Origin: an uncultured Lachnospiraceae bacterium
GTDB taxonomy: Bacteria; Bacillota; Clostridia; Lachnospirales; Lachnospiraceae
Reading direction: 5' to 3'
Length of the DNA: 64,000 nucleotides
Assembly (NCBI GenBank): GCA_910576975.1
Contig: CAJTJY010000018.1
Coordinates: 1-64,000 of the forward strand
The notes under the pieces were generated by a model. The model made no database searches and was not told the DNA's origin. It saw only the letters and a list, made by a program, of their open reading frames with translations. This document shows positions 44,036 through 52,616 of the stretch, one piece after another; the stretch's first letter is position 1; every line of letters begins with the position of its first letter. Made by a program: the position numbers and the translations under genes.

Positions 44036-45133
44036 CTACACCCATTCATTAAGGTATGCGAAAGTGTCTCTGAATAATTCTTGGGTCAATTGCGAGATAT
44101 CCATTTCCCGTTTTGCCTGTGCGGCTGTAATCCGTTTGATCGTGCCGCCAGTTCTCCCAGTCTCAATTTGAAAGCAGCCGTTATTAGCATCAATCATGGC
44201 GTCTTTGACTTTCACTTTCATTACCTGAGCACTACGATTTTTAAGCAATGGGACCACTGCCCGCAGGCTGGTGATGCGCACCATCATGTGCGAAGCCGGA
44301 AAGCAAAGGTCATCGATCATCTCTTTTGCATCTTTGAGCGCATTCCTGCAAATGCGCTGCGCCTCTTCCATAGAAACCAGACGTTCCAGCAAAAGTTCTT
44401 TGACCTGCGCACTGCGCGCCCTTTGAGCATTAGATTCTTCAACGGCATAGACCAGGATTCCGCATAATTTTCTGGCACTGCGCAAAAGCAACACGCCGCC
44501 GTGTTCTACCGCAGTCTCCGCCTGCAGCCGTTTGTAATAATACGGATCACGACGGATAAACAAAGTGCAGCGCTCTTCTAAGATCCGGTTGGCAAATGCA
44601 GCCATCGCAGCGCCATCACTCGTGCCTGCACGCTGCCATCTGACGTCCAGATAAGAGTCTGCCACAGAAGCAGCCTGCACGAGCCCTTTTTGCTGATAAA
44701 ATCCGATGCCAGACCAAATGCCGGACGGAAAAAATACAAATCCCTGCCCCTGGTAATAAGCAGGATCTGCCGGAAGTAAGAAAGCAAAAGGAACCTCTTT
44801 CTGTTCCAAATCCTGTAACAGGCGCCTCATGACCCGCCCCATCTTCCCTTGCCTGCGGACCCTGGCGTGCGTGGCAACCGCCACAAGGTAAGGAACCTTT
44901 TTTACAATGCCGCCCATCCAAAGCGCATAGGGATTTAAGTGAATCATAACATGGAAAAAGACGCTCTCTAAAGGAGCCTCTTCTTCCATCACAAGCACTT
45001 CATTATCGATGATTTTCCATTGGTAGTAGTAGTCTGTAAACGCCTTAGAGTCTTCTGGAAAAGCAGCTTCATACAAAGGCCTGGTATCTTGCTTTTCCTG
45101 CTGGCTTAAATATCGTATCCTTTCCTGCTGCAT
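44036..45133 (-). CDS. GNAT N-acetyltransferase, Eis-like two-domain protein
   Basis: A 365-residue protein. The N-terminal GNAT domain has YLVAVATHARVRRQGKMGRV (acetyl-CoA loop near residue 85-100) and PADPAYYQGQGFVFF; the C-terminal half carries a second GNAT-like segment and an SCP2-like end, the Eis layout. Substrate unknown. The start is set at the ATG overlapping the ispF stop by three bases (TGTAACATG). Confidence 0.8.
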   Translation of the reverse strand: MQQERIRYLSQQEKQDTRPLYEAAFPEDSKAFTDYYYQWKIIDNEVLVMEEEAPLESVFFHVMIHLNPYALWMGGIVKKVPYLVAVATHARVRRQGKMGRVMRRLLQDLEQKEVPFAFLLPADPAYYQGQGFVFFPSGIWSGIGFYQQKGLVQAASVADSYLDVRWQRAGTSDGAAMAAFANRILEERCTLFIRRDPYYYKRLQAETAVEHGGVLLLRSARKLCGILVYAVEESNAQRARSAQVKELLLERLVSMEEAQRICRNALKDAKEMIDDLCFPASHMMVRITSLRAVVPLLKNRSAQVMKVKVKDAMIDANNGCFQIETGRTGGTIKRITAAQAKREMDISQLTQELFRDTFAYLNEWV

Positions 45134-45134
45134 G

Positions 45135-45686
45135 TTACAGTTCCCTTTGCTTTGCGCAGCCGCCGCACCCGCTGCAATTTCTTTCTTTGTCAAACACTGC
45201 TGCGCTTGCCTCATACAAGCCAAACAGGCAACAAATTGCCTGGGAGGATATTCCCTCTTTCTTGCCTGTAAACCCAAGTCCCTCCTCCGTAGTGGCTTTG
45301 ATATTGACCTGTTCTTTGGAAATCCCTAACACTTGCGCTATATTTTGTTCCATCTGCGCAAGATAAGGACTCATCTTGGGCTTTTGCGCCACGATCGTGG
45401 CGTCAATATTCCCAACCACATAGCCCTGCCGCACTAAAAGCTCTGCCACATGCGCAAGAAGCTTGATGCTGGAAATCCCCTCGTATGCCGTATCCGTATC
45501 TGGAAAATGCCTGCCGATATCACCCAATGCCGCTGCTCCCAACAGGGCGTCCATCACCGCATGTATCAGGACATCCGCATCTGAATGCCCCAAAAGCCCC
45601 TCGTCATAAGGGATCTCTACGCCTCCCAAAATCAGTTTTCTTCCTGCTGCAAGCTTATGCACGTCATAACCAATTCCAACTCTCAT
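45135..45686 (-). CDS. ispF: 2-C-methyl-D-erythritol 2,4-cyclodiphosphate synthase with a Cys-rich tail
   Basis: IspF of the MEP isoprenoid pathway. Zinc and active-site residues are in GIGYDVHKL (D8, H10) and [19 protein letters not shown] (H42 region), followed by [10 protein letters not shown]. The catalytic fold ends near residue 158; a further 25 residues end in [14 protein letters not shown], three Cys in a CxxCxxC motif that is unusual for IspF and overlaps the next gene's start. The core is not in doubt; the tail's meaning is. Confidence 0.95.
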   Translation of the reverse strand: MRVGIGYDVHKLAAGRKLILGGVEIPYDEGLLGHSDADVLIHAVMDALLGAAALGDIGRHFPDTDTAYEGISSIKLLAHVAELLVRQGYVVGNIDATIVAQKPKMSPYLAQMEQNIAQVLGISKEQVNIKATTEEGLGFTGKKEGISSQAICCLFGLYEASAAVFDKERNCSGCGGCAKQREL

Positions 45687-45735
45687 TTATTCCTCCGCTC
45701 TGTGCGTCTTTTCTGCACCTAAAGGCTGTTTGCAT

Positions 45736-46260
45736 TTATTTGCCTTCATAAGTGATAATGCTGTCTATCTCATAGCCTGCGAGCTTCTCTCTGCCCTTTA
45801 ATCCGGCAAGTTCCATCACAAAGCATATTTTTACCACTTCTCCGCCAAGTTGTTCGATCATCTTCACAATCGCCTCAATGGTACCTCCCGTGGCAATGAG
45901 GTCGTCGATGATAACCACTTTCTGCCCTGGCTTGATAGCATCCTTATGTATCTCAATCACTGCGCTCCCATATTCCAGGTCATATTCTGCACAGAGAGTC
46001 TCGCGGGGAAGCTTGCCTTTTTTGCGGACTGGCACAAATCCTTTGCGGGCTTCGTACGCCACGGGAACCCCGAAGATAAATCCTCTGGATTCTGGTCCCA
46101 CTACCACGTCAAACTCCACGCCTTTCAAGCTCTCCATCAATCCGTCAATCGCAAGCCTCAATCCGTCCGCATCCTGCAGGATGCTAGTCACATCTCGGAA
46201 AATAATTCCCGGCTCTGGAAAATCAGGAATGCTCACTACATATTCTTCTAATTTTTTCAT
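45736..46260 (-). CDS. apt: Adenine phosphoribosyltransferase
   Basis: A 174-residue APRT for purine salvage (adenine + PRPP to AMP). The PRPP loop VVIIDDLIATGGTIEAIV and the N-terminal FPEPGIIFRDVT are diagnostic. The ATG at 46260 follows CAGGAGG; an upstream frame overlapping glf is rejected. It lies 25 bases after glf and 49 bases before ispF. Confidence 0.96.
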   Translation of the reverse strand: MKKLEEYVVSIPDFPEPGIIFRDVTSILQDADGLRLAIDGLMESLKGVEFDVVVGPESRGFIFGVPVAYEARKGFVPVRKKGKLPRETLCAEYDLEYGSAVIEIHKDAIKPGQKVVIIDDLIATGGTIEAIVKMIEQLGGEVVKICFVMELAGLKGREKLAGYEIDSIITYEGK

Positions 46261-46285
46261 GATTTTATCCTCCTGTATCATCTTT

Positions 46286-47389
46286 TTAGACAAGGTGCTC
46301 TTTTGCGCACTGCAGCGCCGCTTCCACGGTGTCATCCATATCATAATACTTATATTGTCCCAGGCGGCCGCCAAAAATAACATTTCCTTCTTTCTTTGCA
46401 AGCTCTTGGTATTTCTCATATAGCGCTGCATTTTTCTGGTCGTTCATGGGATAATACGGTTCATCCCCCTTTTCCCATGTCCTTGGATATTCCCGGGTAA
46501 TTACCGTCTTTGGCTGCATTCCATATTCAAAATGCTTATGTTCGATGATTCGCGTGTAAGGCACTTCGTATTCTGTATAATTGACTACGGCATTTCCCTG
46601 ATAATTCTCCTCGCCTAGCACTTGCGTCTCAAACTTCAAGGAACGATATTCCAATGCTCCAAAACAATATCCAAAATATTGATCTATCATTCCCGTATAG
46701 ACAATATTTTGCGCCAAAGCTTTGTATTCTTGCTGTTTTTGTAAGAAATCCTCATTCAAACGCACTTCCGTTCCTTGAAGCATGTTCTCGACCATCTTAG
46801 TGTATCCCCCGACAGGAATTCCCTGAAATTTATCATCAAAATAATTATTGTCATAAGTGAAACGCACCGGCAACCGTTTGATAATAAATGCCGGAAGCTC
46901 CGTGGCACGCCTGCCCCACTGTTTTTCCGTGTACCCTTTCACCAGCTTGTGATACACGTCCGGGCCCACGAGGCTGATCGCCTGTTCCTCCAGGTTCTTG
47001 GGATGCTCCACGGCATATTGCTGCTTCTGACTTTCAATTTTTTCTCTTGCTTCCTGCGGGGTTACCACTCCCCAAAGCTTGTGAAAAGTATTCATGTTAA
47101 ACGGCATATTATAAATCTCGCCTTTATAATTTGCCACTGGAGAATTCGTATAACGGTTGAACTCGGCAAACTTTCCCACATACTCCCACACTTCCTGGTT
47201 AGAAGTATGAAAAATATGCGCCCCATACTGGTGGACCTGTATGCCTTCCACTTCTTCCGTATAAATATTTCCGGCAATATGACTGCGTTTGTCTATGACA
47301 AGGCACTTTTTCCCTGCTTTTTTTGCCTCCTGGGCAAATACCGCCCCAAACAAGCCTGCGCCGACAATCAAGTAATCATATGTTTTCAT
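46286..47389 (-). CDS. glf: UDP-galactopyranose mutase
   Basis: A 367-residue flavoenzyme converting UDP-galactopyranose to UDP-galactofuranose for cell-surface glycans. The FAD-binding start is DYLIVGAGLFGAVFAQEAKK, with QYGAHIFHTSN (active site) and GRLGQYKYYDMD near the C-terminus. The start is the ATG after AAGGAGCTGTGG. First gene of glf-apt-ispF-GNAT. Confidence 0.96.
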   Translation of the reverse strand: MKTYDYLIVGAGLFGAVFAQEAKKAGKKCLVIDKRSHIAGNIYTEEVEGIQVHQYGAHIFHTSNQEVWEYVGKFAEFNRYTNSPVANYKGEIYNMPFNMNTFHKLWGVVTPQEAREKIESQKQQYAVEHPKNLEEQAISLVGPDVYHKLVKGYTEKQWGRRATELPAFIIKRLPVRFTYDNNYFDDKFQGIPVGGYTKMVENMLQGTEVRLNEDFLQKQQEYKALAQNIVYTGMIDQYFGYCFGALEYRSLKFETQVLGEENYQGNAVVNYTEYEVPYTRIIEHKHFEYGMQPKTVITREYPRTWEKGDEPYYPMNDQKNAALYEKYQELAKKEGNVIFGGRLGQYKYYDMDDTVEAALQCAKEHLV

Positions 47390-47430
47390 CCACAGCTCCT
47401 TCTCTTGTTTTCTGATAGTGTTCCCGTTAC

Positions 47431-47459
47431 AGTATAGTATAACCGCATTTTTTATACAA
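47431..47459 (-). promoter_or_regulatory. glf operon promoter
   Basis: Minus-strand TTGTAT (47454-47459), 17-base spacer, TATACT (47431-47436). Confidence 0.7.
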
Positions 47460-47603
47460 GCGGTTTTTCTAAAATCCTGCAAATTGCAACATGGCAACAG
47501 CAACTTTCTTTTTTCGACGGCAAACTTCCAAATCCCCTATAAAATCTCAGCATTCCCGCATTTTTCTTTACGTAATTTTAACACCATTTCCCTATATGGT
47601 TCT

Positions 47604-47611
47604 GGTATAAT
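47604..47611 (+). promoter_or_regulatory. Extended -10 promoter of the small 54-aa gene
   Basis: GGTATAAT within TCTGGTATAAT, an extended -10 (TGnTATAAT) with no clear -35 at standard spacing. It lies about 20 bases before the start, giving a very short leader. Confidence 0.55.
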
Positions 47612-47629
47612 ATGGGTGAGGTGATAGAG

Positions 47630-47794
47630 ATGGCAATTACCAGTATTTTAAATAGCAACGACGCAGAGATGCTGGAAAAATTACGGACAGAAAACATTCT
47701 TCTCATGGAAGAAAACAAAAAACTAAGCGAAACCGTAGACTGGATGCACGATACAATTTGGCGCCTTGTGCACATACAGCGTTCGGAAAATTAA
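47630..47794 (+). CDS. Small coiled-coil protein (54 aa)
   Basis: A 54-residue protein MAITSILNSNDAEMLEKLRT with a heptad-like leucine pattern (MLEKLRTENILLMEENKKL) and a Trp-rich end (DWMHDTIWRLVH). GAGGTG lies 6 bases before the ATG, with an extended -10 upstream and a strong hairpin terminator downstream, so it has a complete expression unit. Family unknown; a leucine-zipper adaptor or regulator is possible. Confidence 0.65.
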   Translation: MAITSILNSNDAEMLEKLRTENILLMEENKKLSETVDWMHDTIWRLVHIQRSEN

Positions 47795-47872
47795 GTTCTC
47801 TATTTTTTAACTTCGGACAGGCAACAGATACCAGAAGTATCAAAATTTTGCTTCATAACAACTTCCAAACCG

Positions 47873-47962
47873 CCGCATGAAGAAATGTACGTAAAGCTGT
47901 TACAGGCTTCATCCCCGACAAACTGCCACAGGCTGCAGATACATTGCTTCATGCGGTTTTTC
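47873..47962 (+). terminator. Long-stem terminator of the small gene
   Basis: CCGCATGAAGAAATGTA pairs with TACATTGCTTCATGCGG around a 48-base loop and is followed by TTTTTC. The loop itself holds a further GCTGTTACAGGC / GCCACAGGCTGC self-complementary stretch. Confidence 0.65.
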
Positions 47963-48040
47963 TATATAAAATTAAGTTAACGCCTGCTTTACATCTGGAA
48001 GACATTGCAATTTATTTTCTTAAAAATTCAGATTGACAAG

Positions 48041-49075
48041 CTATTTCGAAATAATGCGCCCCACATTTTTAATCAATATGGAAATGCTCCCATCCTGGTT
48101 GGTGATAAACTCAATATGCTCACCGTCTCGATACTGTTCCATGGGGATTTTGATTTCTACCCCGGTATCCGTGGCAAGATACTGTTTGGAAAACTTGCGC
48201 AGAGCGCTCTCTGTCTGAGGCTCAATCTGCGTGTCTGCGCCAATATGGTATTTTTCTAACCGCTCGTTGACTTCGCCCTTGAATTCTTCTTTCTCCTTAA
48301 ACACCTGATCCAGCACAGCCGGGACATCCACCGCCCCCGTCTCTTCCAACTGACGGTGAATGACTTGCTTGGTCTCCATCTGCACTTCGAACTGTTCTGA
48401 ATCATTATAGTATTTTTTCTGCACCGCATCAATCGCATGAGTAACGATGGAAAGCTGCGTCTTGGGCGATAACGCCCCGCTGCAGTTTAGAAAAAGCTTT
48501 GAGAAATAATTGGTTTTCTGACCGTTGACCTGATATTTTTTCTCGATCAGGGAAATCGAAAAGTCAGACAGGCAAATCACTGCGGCCTCTGACAATTTTT
48601 GATTTTCGGTTGGCAGAATCGCCCGAAACTTAATGATCTCATTGGTATTTCCAAAAGCATCGGACTGCGTCTGATGCGTGAAAGATGTTTTATAATCCAT
48701 CTTCAACAAGGCCAAATACTGCTCTTCTCCCGCTTCAAAAAGCGCTTCCACAAAATCCGCCTGAGGAATGTCAATATTTTTATTCATGATCCCATACAGG
48801 CAAGACGCCAGGCGCTGGCTCGCCTCAACGAAAACCGCATCTGCAAAGCCTGCCTTGGCAAGCGCCTCTATCTCCTGATATGCTTGAGAATCCTCCCTGT
48901 AAAACACACAAGTCTTTTTGTCATCCGTATTCAAAACCTTATTTACATGCCCACGAAGAAACTCTTCAAAATCCGATCCATAGTCAAGCAGCGTATCGGA
49001 CAGCACAGGCATTCCCACGGTTGAGTCCAAAATGTGCACAATAACTTTCCGAAATCTGATTTCCCCTTTATCCAT
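48041..49075 (-). CDS. Nucleoid-associated protein (NdpA/YejK-like)
   Basis: A 344-residue protein of the 37-kDa nucleoid-associated family: N-terminal RKVIVHILDSTVGMPVLSDT and the central MDYKTSFTHQT region are recognisable. Such proteins bind DNA and are abundant in stationary phase; the exact role in Firmicutes is unclear. The sequence is otherwise ordinary. It is monocistronic, with a long palindrome between it and exoA. Confidence 0.85.
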   Translation of the reverse strand: MDKGEIRFRKVIVHILDSTVGMPVLSDTLLDYGSDFEEFLRGHVNKVLNTDDKKTCVFYREDSQAYQEIEALAKAGFADAVFVEASQRLASCLYGIMNKNIDIPQADFVEALFEAGEEQYLALLKMDYKTSFTHQTQSDAFGNTNEIIKFRAILPTENQKLSEAAVICLSDFSISLIEKKYQVNGQKTNYFSKLFLNCSGALSPKTQLSIVTHAIDAVQKKYYNDSEQFEVQMETKQVIHRQLEETGAVDVPAVLDQVFKEKEEFKGEVNERLEKYHIGADTQIEPQTESALRKFSKQYLATDTGVEIKIPMEQYRDGEHIEFITNQDGSISILIKNVGRIISK

Positions 49076-49102
49076 GCCGTTCTCCCTTTTATAACTGATG
49101 TG

Positions 49103-49256
49103 CTCTCGGATTCTCTTTGTGCCTGATTTTGCGAGAAGATTTTTTGTCAGACGTGCACAAATTTATGAGGCGTACCTGGATAGTACGTTAATTAAACTTG
49201 TGTGCATTTGGCGGAAAATCAGCCGTAAAAGCAGGTATAAAAGAGATTCCGAGAAT
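49103..49256. repeat. Long intergenic palindrome of a second type
   Basis: Nested complementary stretches fold 154 bases into one hairpin: CTCGGATTCTCTT with AAGAGATTCCGAG at the ends, GCCTGATTTTGCG with GCGGAAAATCAGCC, GTGCACAAATTTA with TAATTAAACTTGTGTGC, and a central GCGTAC/GTACGT. It shares no sequence with copies A-C but occupies the same sort of position between transcription units. Confidence 0.75.
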
Positions 49257-49287
49257 ACATAACTGTTTTATCTTCTGTATCAGTCTG

Positions 49288-50046
49288 TCACAAGGCGATT
49301 TCCAGCTCCACCGGACAATGGTCAGAGCCTAAAATATCCGTATGGATTTTGGCGTCGGTCAGTTTTTCTTTCAGATCGTCTGACACCAAAAAATAATCAA
49401 TACGCCATCCGGCATTCTTCTCTCTCGCTCGGAAGCGGTATGACCACCAGGAATATACTTGTTCTTTGCCAGGATAAAAATACCGGAACGTGTCAATATA
49501 ACCGTGGCTTAAAACTGTGGAAAATTTTTCTCGCTCTTCGTCTGTAAATCCTGCGCTTTTGCGGTTTGTCTTTGGATTTTTGAGGTCTATCTCCTGATGC
49601 GCCACATTTAAGTCGCCGCAAATAATCACTGGCTTTTTCGCCTTAAGCCCATCTAAATAAGCTAAAAAAGCGTCCTCCCATTCCATCCGGTAAGAGAGCC
49701 TCGCCAGCTCATTCTGTGAATTTGGCGTATAACAAGTCACTAGATAATATGCGTCATACTCTAAAGTGGTCACTCTTCCCTCTTTGTCATGTTGCTCCTT
49801 GCCAATCCCATATATCGCCTTTTGAGGCTTATGCCTGGTAAAAACGGCTGTCCCCGAATATCCTTTCTTCTCTGCATAATTCCAATAACTGTAATACCCG
49901 TCTGGCAGATCAAGAGAAATCTGCCCTTGCTGCAATTTTGTCTCCTGGACGCAAAAAAAATCTGCATCCAATTCCCTGAAAATATCCAGAAAGCCTTTCT
50001 GCACACAGGCACGCAAGCCATTTACATTCCACGAAATCAATTTCAT
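49288..50046 (-). CDS. exoA: Exodeoxyribonuclease III / AP endonuclease
   Basis: A 252-residue ExoA/Xth protein of base-excision repair. MKLISWNVNGLRA, FFCVQETKLQ (catalytic Glu), GDLNVAHQEIDL and a C-terminal GWRIDYFLVSDDL...GSDHCPVELEI are all present. AAAAGGAGCATAT lies before the ATG. It marks the conserved chromosome edge to the left of the AT-rich island. Confidence 0.96.
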   Translation of the reverse strand: MKLISWNVNGLRACVQKGFLDIFRELDADFFCVQETKLQQGQISLDLPDGYYSYWNYAEKKGYSGTAVFTRHKPQKAIYGIGKEQHDKEGRVTTLEYDAYYLVTCYTPNSQNELARLSYRMEWEDAFLAYLDGLKAKKPVIICGDLNVAHQEIDLKNPKTNRKSAGFTDEEREKFSTVLSHGYIDTFRYFYPGKEQVYSWWSYRFRAREKNAGWRIDYFLVSDDLKEKLTDAKIHTDILGSDHCPVELEIAL

Positions 50047-50106
50047 ATTCCATATGCTCCTTTTTTGATTTTCTGCTATACACTTAACGGCAAAGGATGT
50101 CTGATT

Positions 50107-50907
50107 TCAATAACCTCTCTCATTAATAACATCAAGTTCCATTCTTATAGCGTCATAAACAGCCTCAAAGTGAGTTACGTCAAATTCTATCCGCATAATC
50201 CCTGAAATATTAGATAATAACTCAACCCCTCTTTCACAAAGCAAAATAACCTTATTACGCCCATATTTTCCTTGAAAAAAGCCAATTTCATGAATGACAT
50301 TTTGTCTTGGGCGCATGCCTCCATCCATGATTTCATCATCTTTTGTCAGTAAAACAATAGCGCAATTACAAAAAGCACTCGCCTTTTCCAGTTTTTCTAC
50401 AATTGTCAATCCTCTGTTAGGCAATTCATCCAGTATAATTATTTCACGTTTTAATCTCTCCCGAATAAATTCCTTTAGCTTAAGTTTTAATAATTCATTA
50501 TGTCCATAACTAATAAAAATTTTATTCCTCATTTTGCATTCGATCTCCCTTATTGCCTCACTTAGTCGTTCCATGAGACTACAATCATTTTTATCTAAAA
50601 AGGTATATGATCCTTCCAAAAATGCCTTAGCTACAACAGAAATCATTTTTTCATTTTTTTGAGAAATCATTATTACATACATATCAGGAGTAGTTTTTTT
50701 TAATTTTGACAATATGCTTAATCCTTCATTTGTATAGGTAGGAGGAAGCATAAGGTCAAGCAATGCCAAATCATGCCGCTCTATATTCATCACCTGATGA
50801 AAATCGATCATATTTTTACAATATGTTACCTGATGTCCCCTAGAGAAAAGAATTTCCATCAAGCTCTCAGCATATATTGTATCATCATCAATGAGCAATA
50901 CATTCAT
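50107..50907 (-). CDS. Response-regulator receiver fused to a TIR-like nucleotide-binding domain
   Basis: A 266-residue two-domain protein. Residues 1-122 form an intact receiver: acidic D7/D8, phosphoacceptor D51 in LLDLMLPP, S82 and K106 in FLDKND. Residues about 127-262 match the predicted nucleotide-binding TIR-like family (PF10137, CAP12/TIR-STING type): KIFISYGHNE, ELPNRGLTIVEKLE (candidate catalytic Glu171), IVLLTKDDE, RPRQNVIHEIGFFQGKYGR and a closing GVELLSNISGI. TIR domains of this type degrade NAD+ in antiphage systems; here the input is a receiver rather than a STING or cyclic-nucleotide sensor. The start overlaps the PPDK-like stop by 20 bases, indicating translational coupling. 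No kinase gene is adjacent. Confidence 0.85.
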   Translation of the reverse strand: MNVLLIDDDTIYAESLMEILFSRGHQVTYCKNMIDFHQVMNIERHDLALLDLMLPPTYTNEGLSILSKLKKTTPDMYVIMISQKNEKMISVVAKAFLEGSYTFLDKNDCSLMERLSEAIREIECKMRNKIFISYGHNELLKLKLKEFIRERLKREIIILDELPNRGLTIVEKLEKASAFCNCAIVLLTKDDEIMDGGMRPRQNVIHEIGFFQGKYGRNKVILLCERGVELLSNISGIMRIEFDVTHFEAVYDAIRMELDVINERGY

Positions 50908-52228
50908 ACTCCGCTCCTAACTTTTTGATCGCCTCTTTAATTTCAGCATAATGTAATTGAAACTTTATATCACACTCAGACAATAAATTCCGATCGTCAT
51001 ATTCATAAAGAACTTCATTGAGATAACTGTATAATTGACGATCAACTTGCAACTTAAATTTGGGAATAATTCTCTCTTCTAAACTCCACCCGCTTTCCTC
51101 AAAGGCACAAATACAAATAAAATCTCCTTCGTGTATTTGGCGTCCCAAAGCGCAGGCAGTTTTATTTAAGTTATCAATAGAGAAACTCTTATCCGCAATC
51201 GCAGGGAGCCCCATGCCCTTGCAAACAAGCGCTCCATGAGAACTCATTCTTGTCGTGTTAAAAATTGCCCCACTGCACTGCCTCACAATCTCTAGTTCCT
51301 CAGGGGTTATGATATCCGTTATCAAAATGTAAGGTCCCTGCATTCCCTTTTCTCTTAACATCTGCAAATTTGTTGAAACAAAAACAACTCTTCCCTGTGC
51401 ACAGCCCCAATTTAATCGTTGCGCTTGTTTATATTGAGAGGGAACATCTAAAGTATAACCATCAAATTTCAATAAATCTTCTGGCGATATAAAGTCCAAA
51501 AATTCTTTATTGGAAATATGCTTTTTTCTATGTTTTTCAACAAGGACGCTTAAATATCCCTTTTTTGTGATTGGATATTCCCGAACCTTAATAATATTTA
51601 TATTTCCATATTCATCATTCCTAAAAAATATTTTTTTAGGAATTGCAAAAACATCGTCTATCACATCAATCATGTTGCAAATTATTTCATTAAAAAACGG
51701 TAATTTACAGTGCACATTATGTTGGTAATTATAACTTCTCAAGAGAGAGCCATCTACCGGATTACGCGTTACTACTGAGAAAATATTGCCATCATCCATA
51801 AATGGCTGGATATAAATTGCAGGAAAAGTATCTTCTTTATTCATTTTATTTGCGATCCTGTATGCCTGAGGCTTATCATCAAACCACGCTTCATATAATT
51901 TCGTGATGGCATATTGAATGCTTGTAAAATTATTTTTTATTATAAAATGCCTAGTCGGAATGAGACATTCTCTATAAACACTAATCGCTATAAATACAGG
52001 TACCTCCCATAACACTCCATGTTCTTTGAGCAAATTCTCAGCTGAATCAATAATATCATTACTAACATATCTATCTTGATAATACTTTCGAAACGTTTGT
52101 TTCGATAAAACAATCGTCTTCATCAATTGTAAATTGGTTTTTTTCTCCACCCTTGATAAATTTGCAATTGTCACACCAAATTCTTTTGGCGAGAGCTCTT
52201 TATCCGTGTCCCATATATTAATAAACAA
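50888..52228 (-). CDS. PPDK-like protein: degenerate ATP-grasp plus phosphohistidine domain, no PEP barrel
   Basis: A 446-residue protein, half of a normal PPDK (about 875). Residues about 15-230 align with the PPDK/PEP-synthase ATP-grasp, but GGKGANLAEM has become FGVTIANLSR and the RSGARASMPGM loop has become YRECLIPTRH; VVTRNPVDGS keeps the later ATP-site motif. Residues about 273-375 form a good swivelling phosphohistidine domain: LNWGCAQGRVV, ITPEEL and TTRMSSHGALVCKGMGLPAI with His331. The C-terminal PEP/pyruvate barrel is replaced by about 70 unrelated residues. The TTG start lies 8 bases after GGAGGGG. It comes first in a two-gene operon with the receiver-TIR gene. Confidence 0.75.
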   Translation of the reverse strand: MFINIWDTDKELSPKEFGVTIANLSRVEKKTNLQLMKTIVLSKQTFRKYYQDRYVSNDIIDSAENLLKEHGVLWEVPVFIAISVYRECLIPTRHFIIKNNFTSIQYAITKLYEAWFDDKPQAYRIANKMNKEDTFPAIYIQPFMDDGNIFSVVTRNPVDGSLLRSYNYQHNVHCKLPFFNEIICNMIDVIDDVFAIPKKIFFRNDEYGNINIIKVREYPITKKGYLSVLVEKHRKKHISNKEFLDFISPEDLLKFDGYTLDVPSQYKQAQRLNWGCAQGRVVFVSTNLQMLREKGMQGPYILITDIITPEELEIVRQCSGAIFNTTRMSSHGALVCKGMGLPAIADKSFSIDNLNKTACALGRQIHEGDFICICAFEESGWSLEERIIPKFKLQVDRQLYSYLNEVLYEYDDRNLLSECDIKFQLHYAEIKEAIKKLGAEYECIAH

Positions 52229-52616
52229 TAAAATCTCCCCTCCGAGTTATGTAAATTTCATCAATCCACATATTTACCATGATATTGATATCTCTTCTGC
52301 ATCCTTTAGTATCTCAATAAAAACATCAGCTAATCCCTATTAATATTATACCTAGCAAAAGCAGCCTTAGCAACTAAATTTTTTCATACTTTGTAGGCTT
52401 ATATATTAAAAAGGAGTAATAATCTACAGATTGGCAAGAATTGCTCTATTAGCTCATGCAAAAATCAAATAGAAACACTTTATCATCCGCTTTCCGGTGT
52501 TTCTGGTAGTCTTAATGAGCATTGAGGGCAGATGTCAAGTAACCGAAGCAGCCGGCGAACGCCGAATTTTTTGCCCAAACAAGCAACATTAGCAACACAC
52601 ATGAGAAAGAAGCTAT
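52229..52616. other. 388-base gap with promoter, otherwise no gene
   Basis: The gap holds the cassette promoter (52345-52373, listed separately) and, near 52546-52568, a GCCGGCGAACGCCG hairpin followed by TTTTTT on the plus strand that could be a terminator of a lost gene. The right part leads into the integrase fragment but has stops in its frame. No other feature found. Confidence 0.5.
52345..52373 (-). promoter_or_regulatory. Promoter of the PPDK-like / receiver-TIR cassette
   Basis: Minus-strand TTGCTA (52368-52373), 17-base spacer, TATAAT (52345-52350). It implies a leader of about 110 bases before the TTG start. Confidence 0.7.
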
